Translations under genes and position numbers: made by a program
NCBI RefSeq assembly: GCF_005239225.2
Contig: NC_133291.1
Span: forward strand, 4,121,171-4,185,170
Direction: 5' to 3'
From: Populus alba
Lineage: Eukaryota; Streptophyta; Magnoliopsida; Malpighiales; Salicaceae
Length of the DNA stretch: 64,000 nucleotides
Part shown: in pieces, positions 53,487 through 63,771 of the stretch
Layout of the letters: each line of letters opens with the position of its first letter
How positions within the stretch are numbered: position 1 is the stretch's first letter
Notes under the pieces: generated by a model
Told to the model about the DNA's origin: nothing
What the model saw: only the letters and a program-made list of their open reading frames with translations
Database searches by the model: none

Positions 53487-56400
53487 ATGAATTCAGAAGC
53501 CCCGGGAAATTTAATGGCACCACCAGTATTCGATGGAACAAACTATCAAGTTTGGGCTGTTCGCATGGAAGCTTTTCTTGATGCAAATGATCAGTGGGAA
53601 GCTGTTGAAAACACATATGAGGTTCCTCTTTTGCTTGACAATCCAACTATAGCTCAAATGAAAAATCATAAGGAGAGTAAGCAAAAGAAATCAAAGGCAA
53701 AAGCTAGTCTTTTTGCAGCTGTCTCGTCTTCAATCTTCACTAGAATCATGACTCTGAAGACAGCAAATGAGATATGGAACTTTCTCAAAAGGGAATATGA
53801 AGGGAATGAACGAGTGAAGGGCATGCAAGTTTTAAATCTCATTAGAGAATTTGAGATGCAAAGAATGAATGAATCAGAAACAATCAAAGTTTACTCTGAC
53901 AGACTTCTTGATATTGTAAACAAAGTAAGACTTCTTGGTACTGAATTTACTGATTCTAGAATTGTTCAGAAAATTCTTGTTACAGTTCCTGAAAAGTTTG
54001 AAGCTACAATATCATCAATAGAAAACTCAAAGGATGTATCAAGTATCACTTTGGCAGAGTTACTGAATGCATTGCAGGCTCAAGAACAAAGAAGGATGAT
54101 GAGGCAAGCAGGTTCTGTGGAAGGTGCATTTTTTGCAAAATCACAGAACAACATACAACAAAGAAACAGAAATTACAGCAGCAGCAATACAACATTTCCT
54201 CTGTGTTCTTACTGCAAAAAATCCAACCATCCACAGAGTAGATGTTGGTGGAGGCCGGATATAAAATGTCACAGATGTGGACAGCTAGGACACATTGGAA
54301 GGGTATGCAAATCTCAACAACAACAGCAGCAACAAGAAGAAGTCAAAACTGTTGCTGAACAACCTGAAGATGAACAACTTTTTGTAGCATCATGTTTTGT
54401 TGCTAATAACTCAACAGAAAGTTGGCTGATAGACAGTGGATGTACCAGCCACATGACCTATGATAAAGAGCTTTTCAAAAGGCTTGACAGAACAGTTATT
54501 TCCAAAGTAAGAATTGGAAATGGGGCATATCTTGCAGTAAAGGGTAAAGGAACCGTGGCAATCAAAGGCAACACAGGTTTAAAATTAATTTCTGATGTCT
54601 TATATGTTCCTGAAATTAATCAAAATCTTTTTAGTGTTGGTCAGCTGCTTGAGAAGGGATATAAGGTGCTGTTTGAAGACAAGTTTTGCTTGATTACTGA
54701 TGCACAAAACAAGGAAGTATTTAAAATTCAGATGCAAAGTAAAAGCTTTGCCTTGAATTTTACAGAAGAAGAACAAGCAGCAGTACATGAAGAAGATAGC
54801 AGTACAATGCTTTGGCATAGAAGATTGGGGCACTTTCATCATGCAGCTATACTCTTTATGAAAAGCAACAATCTGGTGAAAGGGCTACCTGACTTAGAAG
54901 AAGATCTTCCATTGTGTGCAGCCTGTCAGTATGGGAAGCAGACAAGACTTCCATTCCCACGCAACAAAAGCTGGAGAGCTACACAGAAACTACAACTAGT
55001 GCACACTGATGTGGGAGGACCTCTGAAAATATCATCATTAAACGGCAGTAAGTATTACATTACTTTCATTGATGATCATACAAGAATGTGCTGGATTTAT
55101 TTCATGAAGTATAAATCTGAGGTTGCTGATATATTCTGGAAGTTCAAAGCATGGGTGGAAAAACAAAGCACACACAAAATGCAGGTGATCAGATCAGATA
55201 ATGGAACAGAATATACCTCAGAAAAATTCAACAAATTCTGTGAAAAGGAAGGCATTGAACATCAGCTGACAGCACCATATACTCCTCAGCAAAATGGGGT
55301 TGTTGAGAGAAAAAACAGAACACTTATGGAGATGACAAGATGTCTATTACATGACAAAGGTTTGCCAAAGAATCTATGGGCTGAGGCAGCAAATACAGCA
55401 GTGTTTCTTCTGAACAGATTGCCAACAAAAGCTCTGCAACAGAAGACTCCATTTGAGGCATGGTATGGCTATAAACCAAAGTTGCAAAATTTAAAAACTT
55501 TCGGTTGTCTTTGTTTCTCTTACATTCCACAGGTCAAAAGAGACAAACTTGATAAGAAGGCAGAACCTGGAATCTTTGTAGGCTACAGCTTAGTATCCAA
55601 AGCCTACAGGATTTATCTTCCACAAGACAACAAAGTGATTGTTAGCCGAAACATCCAATTTTTTGAGTCAGAAAGCTGGAACTGGGAGAAAAATAAGCTT
55701 GAATTTCAAGAGGAGAATGCTGATGTTGATGATGCTGATGTTAATGATGAACCTGTTACAAAGATCAGAATGCTCTCTGATATCTATCAGAGTTGCAATG
55801 TGGCACTAATTGAACCTGCAGGATATGAAGAAGCTGCTGCAGATCAACACTGGATGGCTGCAATGAAGGAGGAGCTTATGATGATTGAGAAGAATCAGAC
55901 TTGGTTGCTTGTAAACAGACCTGCACATAAAAAGGCAATAGGAGTTAAATGGGTTTATAGAACCAAGTTCAATGCTGACGGTTCTATAAATAAACACAAA
56001 GCAAGACTTGTTGTCAAGGGATATGCTCAGATGTTTGGGGTAGATTTTTCTGAAACTTTTGCTCCTGTTGCTAGACTTGATACTATAAGAATGCTGCTTG
56101 CACTTGCTGCTCAACATGGCTGGACTATACATCAAATGGATGTCAAATCTGCTTTTCTAAATGGATATTTGGAGGAGGAAATATTTGTGGAGCAGCCTGA
56201 AGGTTTTGCTGTTCAAGGAGAAGAGGAGAAAGTATATTTGCTGAAAAAGGCCCTCTATGGTTTAAAGCAAGCACCAAGGGCTTGGTACAGCAGGATTGAT
56301 GCTCATTTGCTAGACTTAGGCTTTACAAAAAGTCTAAGTGAATTTACACTTTATCTCAGAAAATTCAATGATGAATTGCTTGTGGTTTCTCTTTATGTGG

Positions 56401-57356
56401 ATGACTTACTTGTGACAGGAAGTAACAGGAATCAGATTGATGTGTTCAAAAGAGAAATGAAGAAAGCATTTGAAATGACTGACTTGGGGAAGATGACTTT
56501 CTTTCTCGGCATGGAAGTCCAGCAAAAGCAGAATGAGATCTTCATATGTCAACAAAAATATGCTAAAGAGATTTTAAAGAAGTTCAACATGGAAGAGTGC
56601 AGATCAACAGCAACTCCAATGAATCAAAAGGAAAAGTTTTGCAAAGAAGATGGAGCTGCAAAGATTGATGAAACAATCTATAGGACCTTAATAGGATGCT
56701 TGATGTATCTTACTGCAACAAGACCCGACATTATGAATGCTACAAGTATCCTTTCAAGGTATATGCATTGTGCAAGTGAGATTCATTTTCAGGCAGCAAA
56801 AAGAATTGTCAGATATATTAAGGGAACAATTGACTATGGATTGAAGTTTTGTCAAGTCAAAAATTCTGTTCTCCATGGCTATTCTGACAGTGATTGGGCC
56901 AATTGTGTTGATGATATGAGAAGCACTTCAGGTTACTGTTTTGGTTTTGGTTCTGCCATTTTTTCATGGAGTTCAAAGAAGCAAGAAGTTATTGCTCAAT
57001 CCACAGCTGAGGCAGAGTATGTTGCTGCCACTGCTGCTGTGAATCAGGCTATTTGGGTTAGAAAGTTAATGAGTGATCTGCAGATGGAGCAAAAGGAAAG
57101 CACACAAATCCTTGTAGACAATCAAGCTGCAATTGCAATTGCAAAAAATCCTGTGTTCCATGGTAAAACGAAGCATTTCAAACTGAAACTCTATTTCCTA
57201 AGAGAAGTTCAAAGAGAAGGTGAAATACAGCTGGTTTATTGCAAAACAGAAAATCAAAATGCTGACATTCTGACCAAGCCGCTTCCTCAAGCTAAGTTTG
57301 AATTCTTTAGGCAAAGACTTGGAGTCTGCAGCTTCAGAGCCAAAGAGGAGTGTTGA
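53487..57356 (+). CDS. Copia-2 gag-pol polyprotein, 1289 aa, intact
   Basis: A single frame in Ty1/copia order. UBN2-type gag from residue 1 to about 210 (APPVFDGTNYQVWAVRME). Two CCHC knuckles near 239 and 260 (CSYCKKSNHPQSRC, CHRCGQLGHIGRVC). Protease WLIDSGCTSHMT with Asp near 315. GAG-pre-integrase (HRRLGH, CAACQYGK). Integrase triad D508, D571 and E607, i.e. a 35-residue D-E spacing. Reverse transcriptase with KSAFLNG and YVDD at 970-973. RNase H with SDSDWA near 1132, STAEAEY near 1175 and VDNQAAIAI near 1210; tail ADILTKPLP. The stop codon lies inside the right LTR, so the last two codons are LTR-encoded. Gag and pol share one frame, so their ratio must be set post-transcriptionally or by processing. 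Confidence 0.97.
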   Translation: MNSEAPGNLMAPPVFDGTNYQVWAVRMEAFLDANDQWEAVENTYEVPLLLDNPTIAQMKNHKESKQKKSKAKASLFAAVSSSIFTRIMTLKTANEIWNFLKREYEGNERVKGMQVLNLIREFEMQRMNESETIKVYSDRLLDIVNKVRLLGTEFTDSRIVQKILVTVPEKFEATISSIENSKDVSSITLAELLNALQAQEQRRMMRQAGSVEGAFFAKSQNNIQQRNRNYSSSNTTFPLCSYCKKSNHPQSRCWWRPDIKCHRCGQLGHIGRVCKSQQQQQQQEEVKTVAEQPEDEQLFVASCFVANNSTESWLIDSGCTSHMTYDKELFKRLDRTVISKVRIGNGAYLAVKGKGTVAIKGNTGLKLISDVLYVPEINQNLFSVGQLLEKGYKVLFEDKFCLITDAQNKEVFKIQMQSKSFALNFTEEEQAAVHEEDSSTMLWHRRLGHFHHAAILFMKSNNLVKGLPDLEEDLPLCAACQYGKQTRLPFPRNKSWRATQKLQLVHTDVGGPLKISSLNGSKYYITFIDDHTRMCWIYFMKYKSEVADIFWKFKAWVEKQSTHKMQVIRSDNGTEYTSEKFNKFCEKEGIEHQLTAPYTPQQNGVVERKNRTLMEMTRCLLHDKGLPKNLWAEAANTAVFLLNRLPTKALQQKTPFEAWYGYKPKLQNLKTFGCLCFSYIPQVKRDKLDKKAEPGIFVGYSLVSKAYRIYLPQDNKVIVSRNIQFFESESWNWEKNKLEFQEENADVDDADVNDEPVTKIRMLSDIYQSCNVALIEPAGYEEAAADQHWMAAMKEELMMIEKNQTWLLVNRPAHKKAIGVKWVYRTKFNADGSINKHKARLVVKGYAQMFGVDFSETFAPVARLDTIRMLLALAAQHGWTIHQMDVKSAFLNGYLEEEIFVEQPEGFAVQGEEEKVYLLKKALYGLKQAPRAWYSRIDAHLLDLGFTKSLSEFTLYLRKFNDELLVVSLYVDDLLVTGSNRNQIDVFKREMKKAFEMTDLGKMTFFLGMEVQQKQNEIFICQQKYAKEILKKFNMEECRSTATPMNQKEKFCKEDGAAKIDETIYRTLIGCLMYLTATRPDIMNATSILSRYMHCASEIHFQAAKRIVRYIKGTIDYGLKFCQVKNSVLHGYSDSDWANCVDDMRSTSGYCFGFGSAIFSWSSKKQEVIAQSTAEAEYVAATAAVNQAIWVRKLMSDLQMEQKESTQILVDNQAAIAIAKNPVFHGKTKHFKLKLYFLREVQREGEIQLVYCKTENQNADILTKPLPQAKFEFFRQRLGVCSFRAKEEC

Positions 57357-57698
57357 GTTTATGTCTCAAAAGCTGTTGATGAAGAAGTTGCTGACAAAGA
57401 AGTTGCTGATGAAGAAACAGCTGATGTGGAATTCGTGGAAGCTGTCATTAGTTTTAGTTTGAATAAAACACTAGCTATTTGAATTAGTCAAATTCTGTTA
57501 GGATTGATATAATCCTTTTATTTGAATGTTATCCTTTGATTTCTGTTACGTAACAGCAGGAGATAATGTTGCTGTTGCTTCCCTTTAAAGCTTTCTATTG
57601 TTCAATGTTTTCATTATGCTGCAATATCAATAAAACAGTGCATTTCAGCAGAAGTTGTTCTTCATTCTTTTCTCTATTTTCATTTGTTAAATCCAACA
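57351..57698 (+). repeat. Copia-2 right LTR
   Basis: 348 bp, appears identical to the left LTR; preceded by the polypurine run AAAGAGGAG. Confidence 0.95.
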
Positions 57699-57952
57699 CG
57701 CTCAGCTTGTAAAAGCAATGGAAGCATTAACAATGACCAGTGCCATGATTTGTTAGGGTCCTGAACTTCTGAATAAGCATGTTGGAGAAACTGAACTTGC
57801 AGTTCGGACATTGTTTTGTCGTGCAAGAACATGCTTGTCATGCATTTTTTATTTATTTATTAATTTAGATGTTCGTGTCAGTTTGCGCGCGCCTTAACTA
57901 ATCCCATGGATCTTGAAGTTAACGACCATGTAAACCTCTAGTATCTATCATA

Positions 57953-58522
57953 TTAGCAATTAGAGGATTCAAACCCGAAACCATATAGAAAATAAATCTT
58001 TTGGCTCCAAACTTTTACTACTAAATCCTTTATTATATGCTTGCCATGCACAATCTTCTTTGATGAGGTTTGTGGCTCCCATGTCGTTGTATTCATTAGT
58101 TTCCAGTTACTTAATTTGATATGATGGATATATGTACTGGAAAGATAGAAGACTGAAATATTTGGCATTTTCCTTACTCTAGTGAACTCTGAATTTTGTG
58201 TACATTGGAAATTCCAAAGTACTCCATGTTTGTATCGTTCTTTCCTCTTTGATCTATTTGACTTTAATTTGTGAGATTCAAATTTAATGACCTCTAAAGT
58301 ACTCACAGTGGGTTTTCTGGCTGATGAGGCGTTCTGAACATTGCATGTGCTCTTCTGGGTAATCTGAGATCCATTAAGTTTGTTGTACTTCGCAAGTGAT
58401 TCATTTTGTTTTATGGAGGTGGATGCTTTGACGACAACTCGTGGAAAAGAAGGGGGGTGGGTTGTCGAGCGGGTTTTAAACAAGGTCAATAACCTGCAAT
58501 AACATTTCCTGAATGGAAACAT
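57953..58522 (-). CDS. Unidentified 189-codon open frame, copy 3
   Basis: Nearly the same protein as copy 1 at 28470 (Thr for Ser in LFKTRS, Thr for Lys in MNTTTW). Function unknown. Confidence 0.28.
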   Translation of the reverse strand: MFPFRKCYCRLLTLFKTRSTTHPPSFPRVVVKASTSIKQNESLAKYNKLNGSQITQKSTCNVQNASSARKPTVSTLEVIKFESHKLKSNRSKRKERYKHGVLWNFQCTQNSEFTRVRKMPNISVFYLSSTYIHHIKLSNWKLMNTTTWEPQTSSKKIVHGKHIIKDLVVKVWSQKIYFLYGFGFESSNC

Positions 58523-59040
58523 GCGTCTTTCTCCCCTCTCCTCACCATTTCTCTCATTGAAGCTTGTGTTTCTGGTGGCAGGCCTGAGGTGATGGAAAGG
58601 CTTTCAATAACCTTAACTTCTTTAAGACTTATTTCTTATAAAGTATGTTTTTTATATCTTTAAGAATTATGTATGATCTCTATGGTTTTTTTTTTTTTTT
58701 TTTTGAAACTCATTACAATTTTCTTACGCCGGGACCTTTGCTTTCAATAACCTTAACCTCCTCATTAGCTGAGTTCAAAGCTTCGGACTCGTCTTCACTT
58801 ATCTCCTCTAATTAACTAATTGTCAGTCTTAAGCTTGCATCTCTCCCATAGGTTTAGACATGAACAGGAATAGGGAAATATATAGAAGTGTATCTGTGGT
58901 CCAAAATAAAAGGATCAAAGATAAGCGAAGATCAGAACATATCCGTAAAGCAGAGCATTTTGTATATGGAATATTGCATGGAGATAAGTCGGTGTGTATA
59001 TGGACTGCACTATTGAACTGATTGATTGATTACTCGAGCC

Positions 59041-59056
59041 ATATATATATATATAT
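59041..59056 (+). promoter_or_regulatory. (AT)8 TATA-region repeat of EF-hand copy 4
   Basis: Corresponds to 29557-29570 but one dinucleotide longer, although the genes behind them encode the same protein. Confidence 0.5.
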
Positions 59057-59147
59057 GCCTTGCTTTCAATCTAAACTGCAACAATCGTAGCGTGAAAACA
59101 TCTCTTACGTTCAAATTAAGCTAATCTCTTATTATTCCATCGGGAGC

Positions 59148-59432
59148 ATGGGTATTGATGTCAAGAACATAACACCACGCGGGCTACCCGTTTCTCGGCT
59201 AACTGAAGAGCAGTTGAGGGCAATTTTCATGGAGTCCGATATCAATAAGGACGGTCTTCTCAGCAAGAAAGAGCTAAAGCAAGCCTTCGGTCGTCTGGGT
59301 GCCTTGATCCCTGCCTTTAGAGCCTACCGTGGGCTGCACCATGCCGATGCCAACCACGATGGGGTTGTAGACAAGGACGAGCTCGATGAACTCATCAAAT
59401 ATGCTTATCGTCTTGGGTACAAGGTTACTTAG
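59148..59432 (+). CDS. Two-EF-hand protein, copy 4 (94 aa)
   Basis: Encodes the same protein as copy 1 at 29662, with both EF loops intact (DINKDGLLSKKE and DANHDGVVDKDE). It keeps the full leader and the 3'UTR. Probably as functional as copy 1, unless the two blocks are alleles of one locus placed in tandem by the assembly. Confidence 0.87.
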   Translation: MGIDVKNITPRGLPVSRLTEEQLRAIFMESDINKDGLLSKKELKQAFGRLGALIPAFRAYRGLHHADANHDGVVDKDELDELIKYAYRLGYKVT

Positions 59433-59962
59433 AGCTTTAAAATGTAATTAAGCAAGGTTGTGCCGCTGTGCATGCGATGTGTGGCTTGCCGTGGCGTCAA
59501 CCGGGGAAAATATAAATAAATAAAACTTATTTTCTGTGTCTTTTTTCGAAGAGATGGTTCTACCTGTATGTGATCAAAGATCAATCCAATAGCAGGATGG
59601 GTATTTTATTATTATATGGAGCTCCAGCCCTTTTACCATTGCAAGAAGTAAACTACAGGCCCATTGAGATTGATCCACGCATCATTTATTCAAGAACGAT
59701 GCCTCGTATTGATCTTTTTCAATTCAGAACTAAATTAAAACGAAGAAAAATGCATATATTCAGACTCGCCTCAAAAACTGAAGACATACAAAAAATTAGC
59801 ATTGGATCAACCTGAAAGAAAAACTATTTACAAGCGCTCAACTTGTAAAAGCAATGAAAGCAAGAAGGCTTGTGTTATTTACACGAAGATGATTGTAAAG
59901 AATGGAGAAGGGAGAACAACTCGTCGGGGCTTTGCCATTCAACAACTGTAAATGATTTCCAT
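59433..59962. repeat. Conserved spacer, block 2
   Basis: Near-identical to 29947-30476; see that entry. Confidence 0.5.
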
Positions 59963-61076
59963 TTATGGACTCCGCAAGTTACGCAGGTGGCTGACCACAT
60001 CATAGGAACTGCTAAGATGTTGGTAATCAGCCCGGTGAAGAAGATTTCCTTGGACTTGGTCCGAGCCATTCGGTCCTGGGTCAAGTTGTGCTGTTTGCGA
60101 TGAACAGCAGTGGCGCACACGTATCCGGTGGTTTCTTGTCTCATTTGTGTTGCAAGTTCCACGACCTTTCACCACCAATATAGCTTCCTTGTCTCTGGTG
60201 TCTTCACACCATGAATTTTGAGGGACACCATCAAGAAAAACTTCTAAAGTGGGGAAATCTTCAAGATGAATTGACACCTCGGCAATATGGCCTGGTTTAA
60301 TTATACCAGCTGCTGGAGTGACCTGATTCAAATTGCACAAATTTTGAAATGCACAAAGCGGTACTCTTGATCAACTATAATAGGTGTGTATAAGGGCGTG
60401 CTTATCAAGTGAAATCAAATGGTCATTACTGCTGTGTGTGCAAGCAATTGGATTTATCTTTACCGCACCACCCCTTATTTTCTCTGGCACTGTTCAATAC
60501 CAGTCCATTATAAACAAGTTAGACTCAAATTCAATGTTGAGGAGGACAAGCTCCTCTTTTGAGCCTCATAGGCAGGTTTGGTTTATGATAGCACGGAATG
60601 GTACAAAGGAATCCATCCAGCCGATCCCAATTAGTTTGGGGTCAAGGCTCTGTTGTTCATAAAAGAGTCCGACATTTTTACAGTCCCATATTTATTTTGA
60701 AAGATCAAGATCAAGATCAATATGATCTGGTATCAAGCAAAATGGCCCAAATAATGGGTAAAAGGAACAATTAAGGTTATTAGAGTATATTTTTCTGTGA
60801 TGCAGGGAACTTACCTCAAGCCATTGCGGAAAGCCATAGGAACCTCTTGGATGATGATCTGATGCTTGTCCATTCTCATCAATTATAGACTGACCTTCAC
60901 AAATAATTTCGAACAAAGCATCATTTTCCCCACGTTTATTTGTGATACGCAAAATTGTTGTATCCTGGTTTGGAAGGATTATGTTGTTTGTGCTGACAAT
61001 AGTTTCTGGAATCTTGCTTAGTTCATCAATTATGTATCTAATTTCATCATGTCTCCAAACTCTTGTCTCCTCACTG
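59963..61076 (-). pseudogene. FRA3-like 5-phosphatase 3' fragment, copy 3 (no LTR insertion)
   Basis: Last exon 60322-59963 and the preceding exon 61076-60815, with the intron uninterrupted. This provides the empty sites for Copia-1 (GGATTTATC near 60450) and for the non-coding element (GCGGAAAGCCATAGG near 60830). Fused to copia RNase H at 61076, as in copy 1. Confidence 0.86.
60524..60660 (+). mobile_element. SINE-like tail, third copy
   Basis: Duplicate of 35690-35836 within the intron. Confidence 0.4.
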
Positions 61077-61500
61077 CATATTGTAGCCAACCCAGTCTTT
61101 CATGAGCGCACTAGACATATCAAGATCGATTGCCACTATATTTAAGATCCAAGATGGTTCTGTAATAATAAAACATGTAAACTCTGAGCATCAATTGACA
61201 GATATCTTTACCAAGCTCTTGGGAAAGAAATTTTTGTTCCTATGGTCTACAAGTTGGGAGTGCAGGATATCTACTCTCCAACTTGAAGAAAAGTGTTAAG
61301 AATAAGAATCCTATTAGAAATAGATAACTTGTATACCTAGGTTTTCTACTGTAAAACTAATTCTGTAGGATGATAAACTGCAGGACAATAATTGATTCCT
61401 TATCTATCTGAATAACTATAAGTGCTTTTGTATAAATATGTGATGTGATCAAGAATACAATTCATTTCAAGCAAATTCTATTCCCTCTTTTCAATTTAAA
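61077..61500 (+). mobile_element. Copia RNase H end plus right LTR, block 2
   Basis: Paralog of 36251-36673, LTR 61294-61500. Differs by single bases, for example one extra T in ATTCATTTCAAGC. Confidence 0.8.
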
Positions 61501-61699
61501 GTGACCGCAGCACTTGCAAGATTCGGTGGCAAATCTGTGGCAAATGTAAGTTCAAGAAAAAAGAGAGAAAATTCGGTCAAAAATAACGCAAAGGGTATTG
61601 AATTGATTGATTACTCGTGTGTGTGTGTTCCAAGAATTGTAGCGTGAAAACATCTCTTACGTTCAAATTAAGCTAATCTGTTATTATTCCATCGGGACC

Positions 61700-61824
61700 A
61701 TGGGGTTTGACGTCAAGAAACATAAATCACACAAGCAGATGTCACCCAAGATGGGGTTGTAGACAAGGATGAGTTGGATGATCTCATCAAATATGCTTAT
61801 CAACTTGGGTATAAGGTTGCTTAG
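61700..61824 (+). pseudogene. EF-hand gene remnant with internal deletion, block 2
   Basis: Same deletion as 36873-36997, so the deletion preceded the duplication. A short (GT)n tract lies about 75 bp upstream. Confidence 0.85.
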
Positions 61825-62563
61825 AGCTTTAAAATGTAATTAAGGATGTGCCGCTGTGCATGTGATTGCATATAAGTGTGTGGTTTGCCGTGGCATCATT
61901 TGGGGAAAAAAAACATGCTAGATGAATTAAAAGCAATAAAAGTGTTCTTCGGCCCTTGTTTTTCTAATTACAACCAATTGTATTTTTAAACTAGTTTTTT
62001 TGCACACTGAAAATACTCCATTCTTCCGATCCATTCAAAGATGTTTCCACATCTAAACTAAGAAGGTTATAAGAACATTCAAAGTGTTCTTCCAATGGAT
62101 AATGCCCACCATTACTGTTGAGCCAAAAAAGACCATATATCTTAGGGGGGAAAATGAATAAATTGAAAATTCATTTTTCCGTACATTTATAAATTGACAA
62201 ATCAGTCCCTAGAAATTGTAAGTTCTATTCAGCATTCAGACTCGCCTAAGAACTGAAGACATACAAGAATTGGCATTGGATCAAACTGAAAGAAAAAATT
62301 ATTTACAAGCGCTCAGCTTGTAAAAGCAATGGAAGCATTAACAATGACCAGTGCCATGATTTGTTAGGGTCCTGAACTTCTGAATAAGCATGTTGGAGAA
62401 ACTGAACTGGCAGTTCGGACATTGTTCTGTCGTGCAAGAACATGCTTGTCATGCATTTTTTTTATTTTTATTAATTTAAATATTCGCGTTAGCTTGCGCG
62501 CGCCTTAACTAATCCCATGGATCTTGAAGTTAACGACCTTGTAAACCTCTAGTATCTATCATA
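61825..62563. other. Spacer without recognisable gene, block 2
   Basis: Near-identical to 36998-37738; only small homopolymer-length differences were noticed, for example in the T run near 62000 and the G run near 62147. Confidence 0.45.
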
Positions 62564-63133
62564 TTAGCAATTACAGAGTTCAAACCTGAAACTATATGGA
62601 AAATAAATCTTTTGGCTCCAAACTCTTACTGCTGAATCATTTATTATATGCTTGCCATGCACAATCTTCTTTGATGAGGTTTGTGGCTCCCCTGTCTTTG
62701 TATTCATTAGTTTCCAGTTATTTAATTTGATATGATGGATATCTGTACTGGAAAGATAGAAGACTGAAATATTTGGCATTTTCCTTACTCTAGTGAACCC
62801 TGAATTTTGTGTACATTGGAAATTCCAAAGTACTCCATGTTTGTATTGTTCTTTCCTCTTTGATCTATTTGACTTTAATTTGTGAGATTCAAATTTAATG
62901 ACCTCTAAAGTACTCACAGTGGGTTTTCTGGCTGATGAGGCGTTCTGAACATTGCATGTGTTCTTCTGGGTAATCTGAGATCCATTAAGTTTGTTGTACT
63001 TTGCAAGTGATTCATTTTGTTTTATGGAGGTGGATGCTTTGACGACAACTCGTGGAAAAGAAGGGGGGTGGGTTGTCGAGCGGCTTTTAAACAAGGTCAA
63101 TAACCTGCAATAACATTTCCTGAATGGAAACAT
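62564..63133 (-). CDS. Unidentified 189-codon open frame, copy 4
   Basis: Same C-terminal sequence as the 37739 copy. A 1-bp deletion upstream (GATGGAAGGC against GATGGAAAGGC) lets the frame extend 28 codons to 63217 (MKAFHHLRPATRNTSFNERN). The extension is exclusive to this copy, which argues against it being the real start. Confidence 0.28.
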   Translation of the reverse strand: MFPFRKCYCRLLTLFKSRSTTHPPSFPRVVVKASTSIKQNESLAKYNKLNGSQITQKNTCNVQNASSARKPTVSTLEVIKFESHKLKSNRSKRKEQYKHGVLWNFQCTQNSGFTRVRKMPNISVFYLSSTDIHHIKLNNWKLMNTKTGEPQTSSKKIVHGKHIINDSAVRVWSQKIYFPYSFRFELCNC

Positions 63134-63654
63134 GCGTCTTTCTCCCCTCTCCTCTCCATTTCTCTCATTGAAGCTTGTGTTTCTGGTGGCAGGCCTGAGG
63201 TGATGGAAGGCTTTCAATAACCTTAACTTCTTTAAGACTTATTTCTTATAAAGTATGTTTTTTATATCTTTAAGAATTATGTATGATCTCTATGGTTTTT
63301 ATTTGATTTTTTTTATTTTGAAACTCATTACAATTTTCTTACGCCGGGACCTTTGCTTTCAATAACCTTAACCTCCTCATTGCCTGAGTTCAAAGCTTCG
63401 GACTCGTCTTCACTTATGTCCTCTAATTAACTAATTGTAGGTCTTAAGCTGCATCTCTCCCATAGGTTTAGACATGAACAGGAATAGGGAAATATATAGA
63501 AGTGTATCTGTGGTCCAAAATAAAAGGATCAAAGATAAGCAAAGATCAGAACATATCCTTAAAGCAGAGCATTTTGTATATGGAATATTGCATGGAGATA
63601 AGTCGGTGTGTATATGGACTGCACTATTGAACTGATTGATTGATTACTCGAGCC

Positions 63655-63676
63655 ATATATATATATATATATATAT
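63655..63676 (+). promoter_or_regulatory. (AT)11 TATA-region repeat of EF-hand copy 5
   Basis: The longest AT run of the series, 96-117 bp upstream of the start codon. Confidence 0.5.
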
Positions 63677-63771
63677 ACATGCCTTGCTTTCAAACTAACT
63701 TGCAACAATCGTAGCGTGAAAACATCTCTTACGTTCAAATTAAGCTAATCTCTTATTATTCCATCGGGACC

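Larger units (their letters stand above)
53032..57698 (+). mobile_element. Copia-2: intact Ty1/copia retrotransposon
   Basis: A 4667-bp element with 348-bp LTRs (TGTTGAGTTT...AAATCCAACA) in which I see no difference. Perfect target duplication CGCTC at 53027-53031 and 57699-57703. Empty site at 28207-28211 (ATGGGGTTTACAAGCGCTCAG). The polyprotein is one uninterrupted frame. All hallmarks of a recent, potentially mobile copy. The protein is related to Copia-1 but the LTRs are not, so it is a separate family of the same lineage. Confidence 0.97.
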
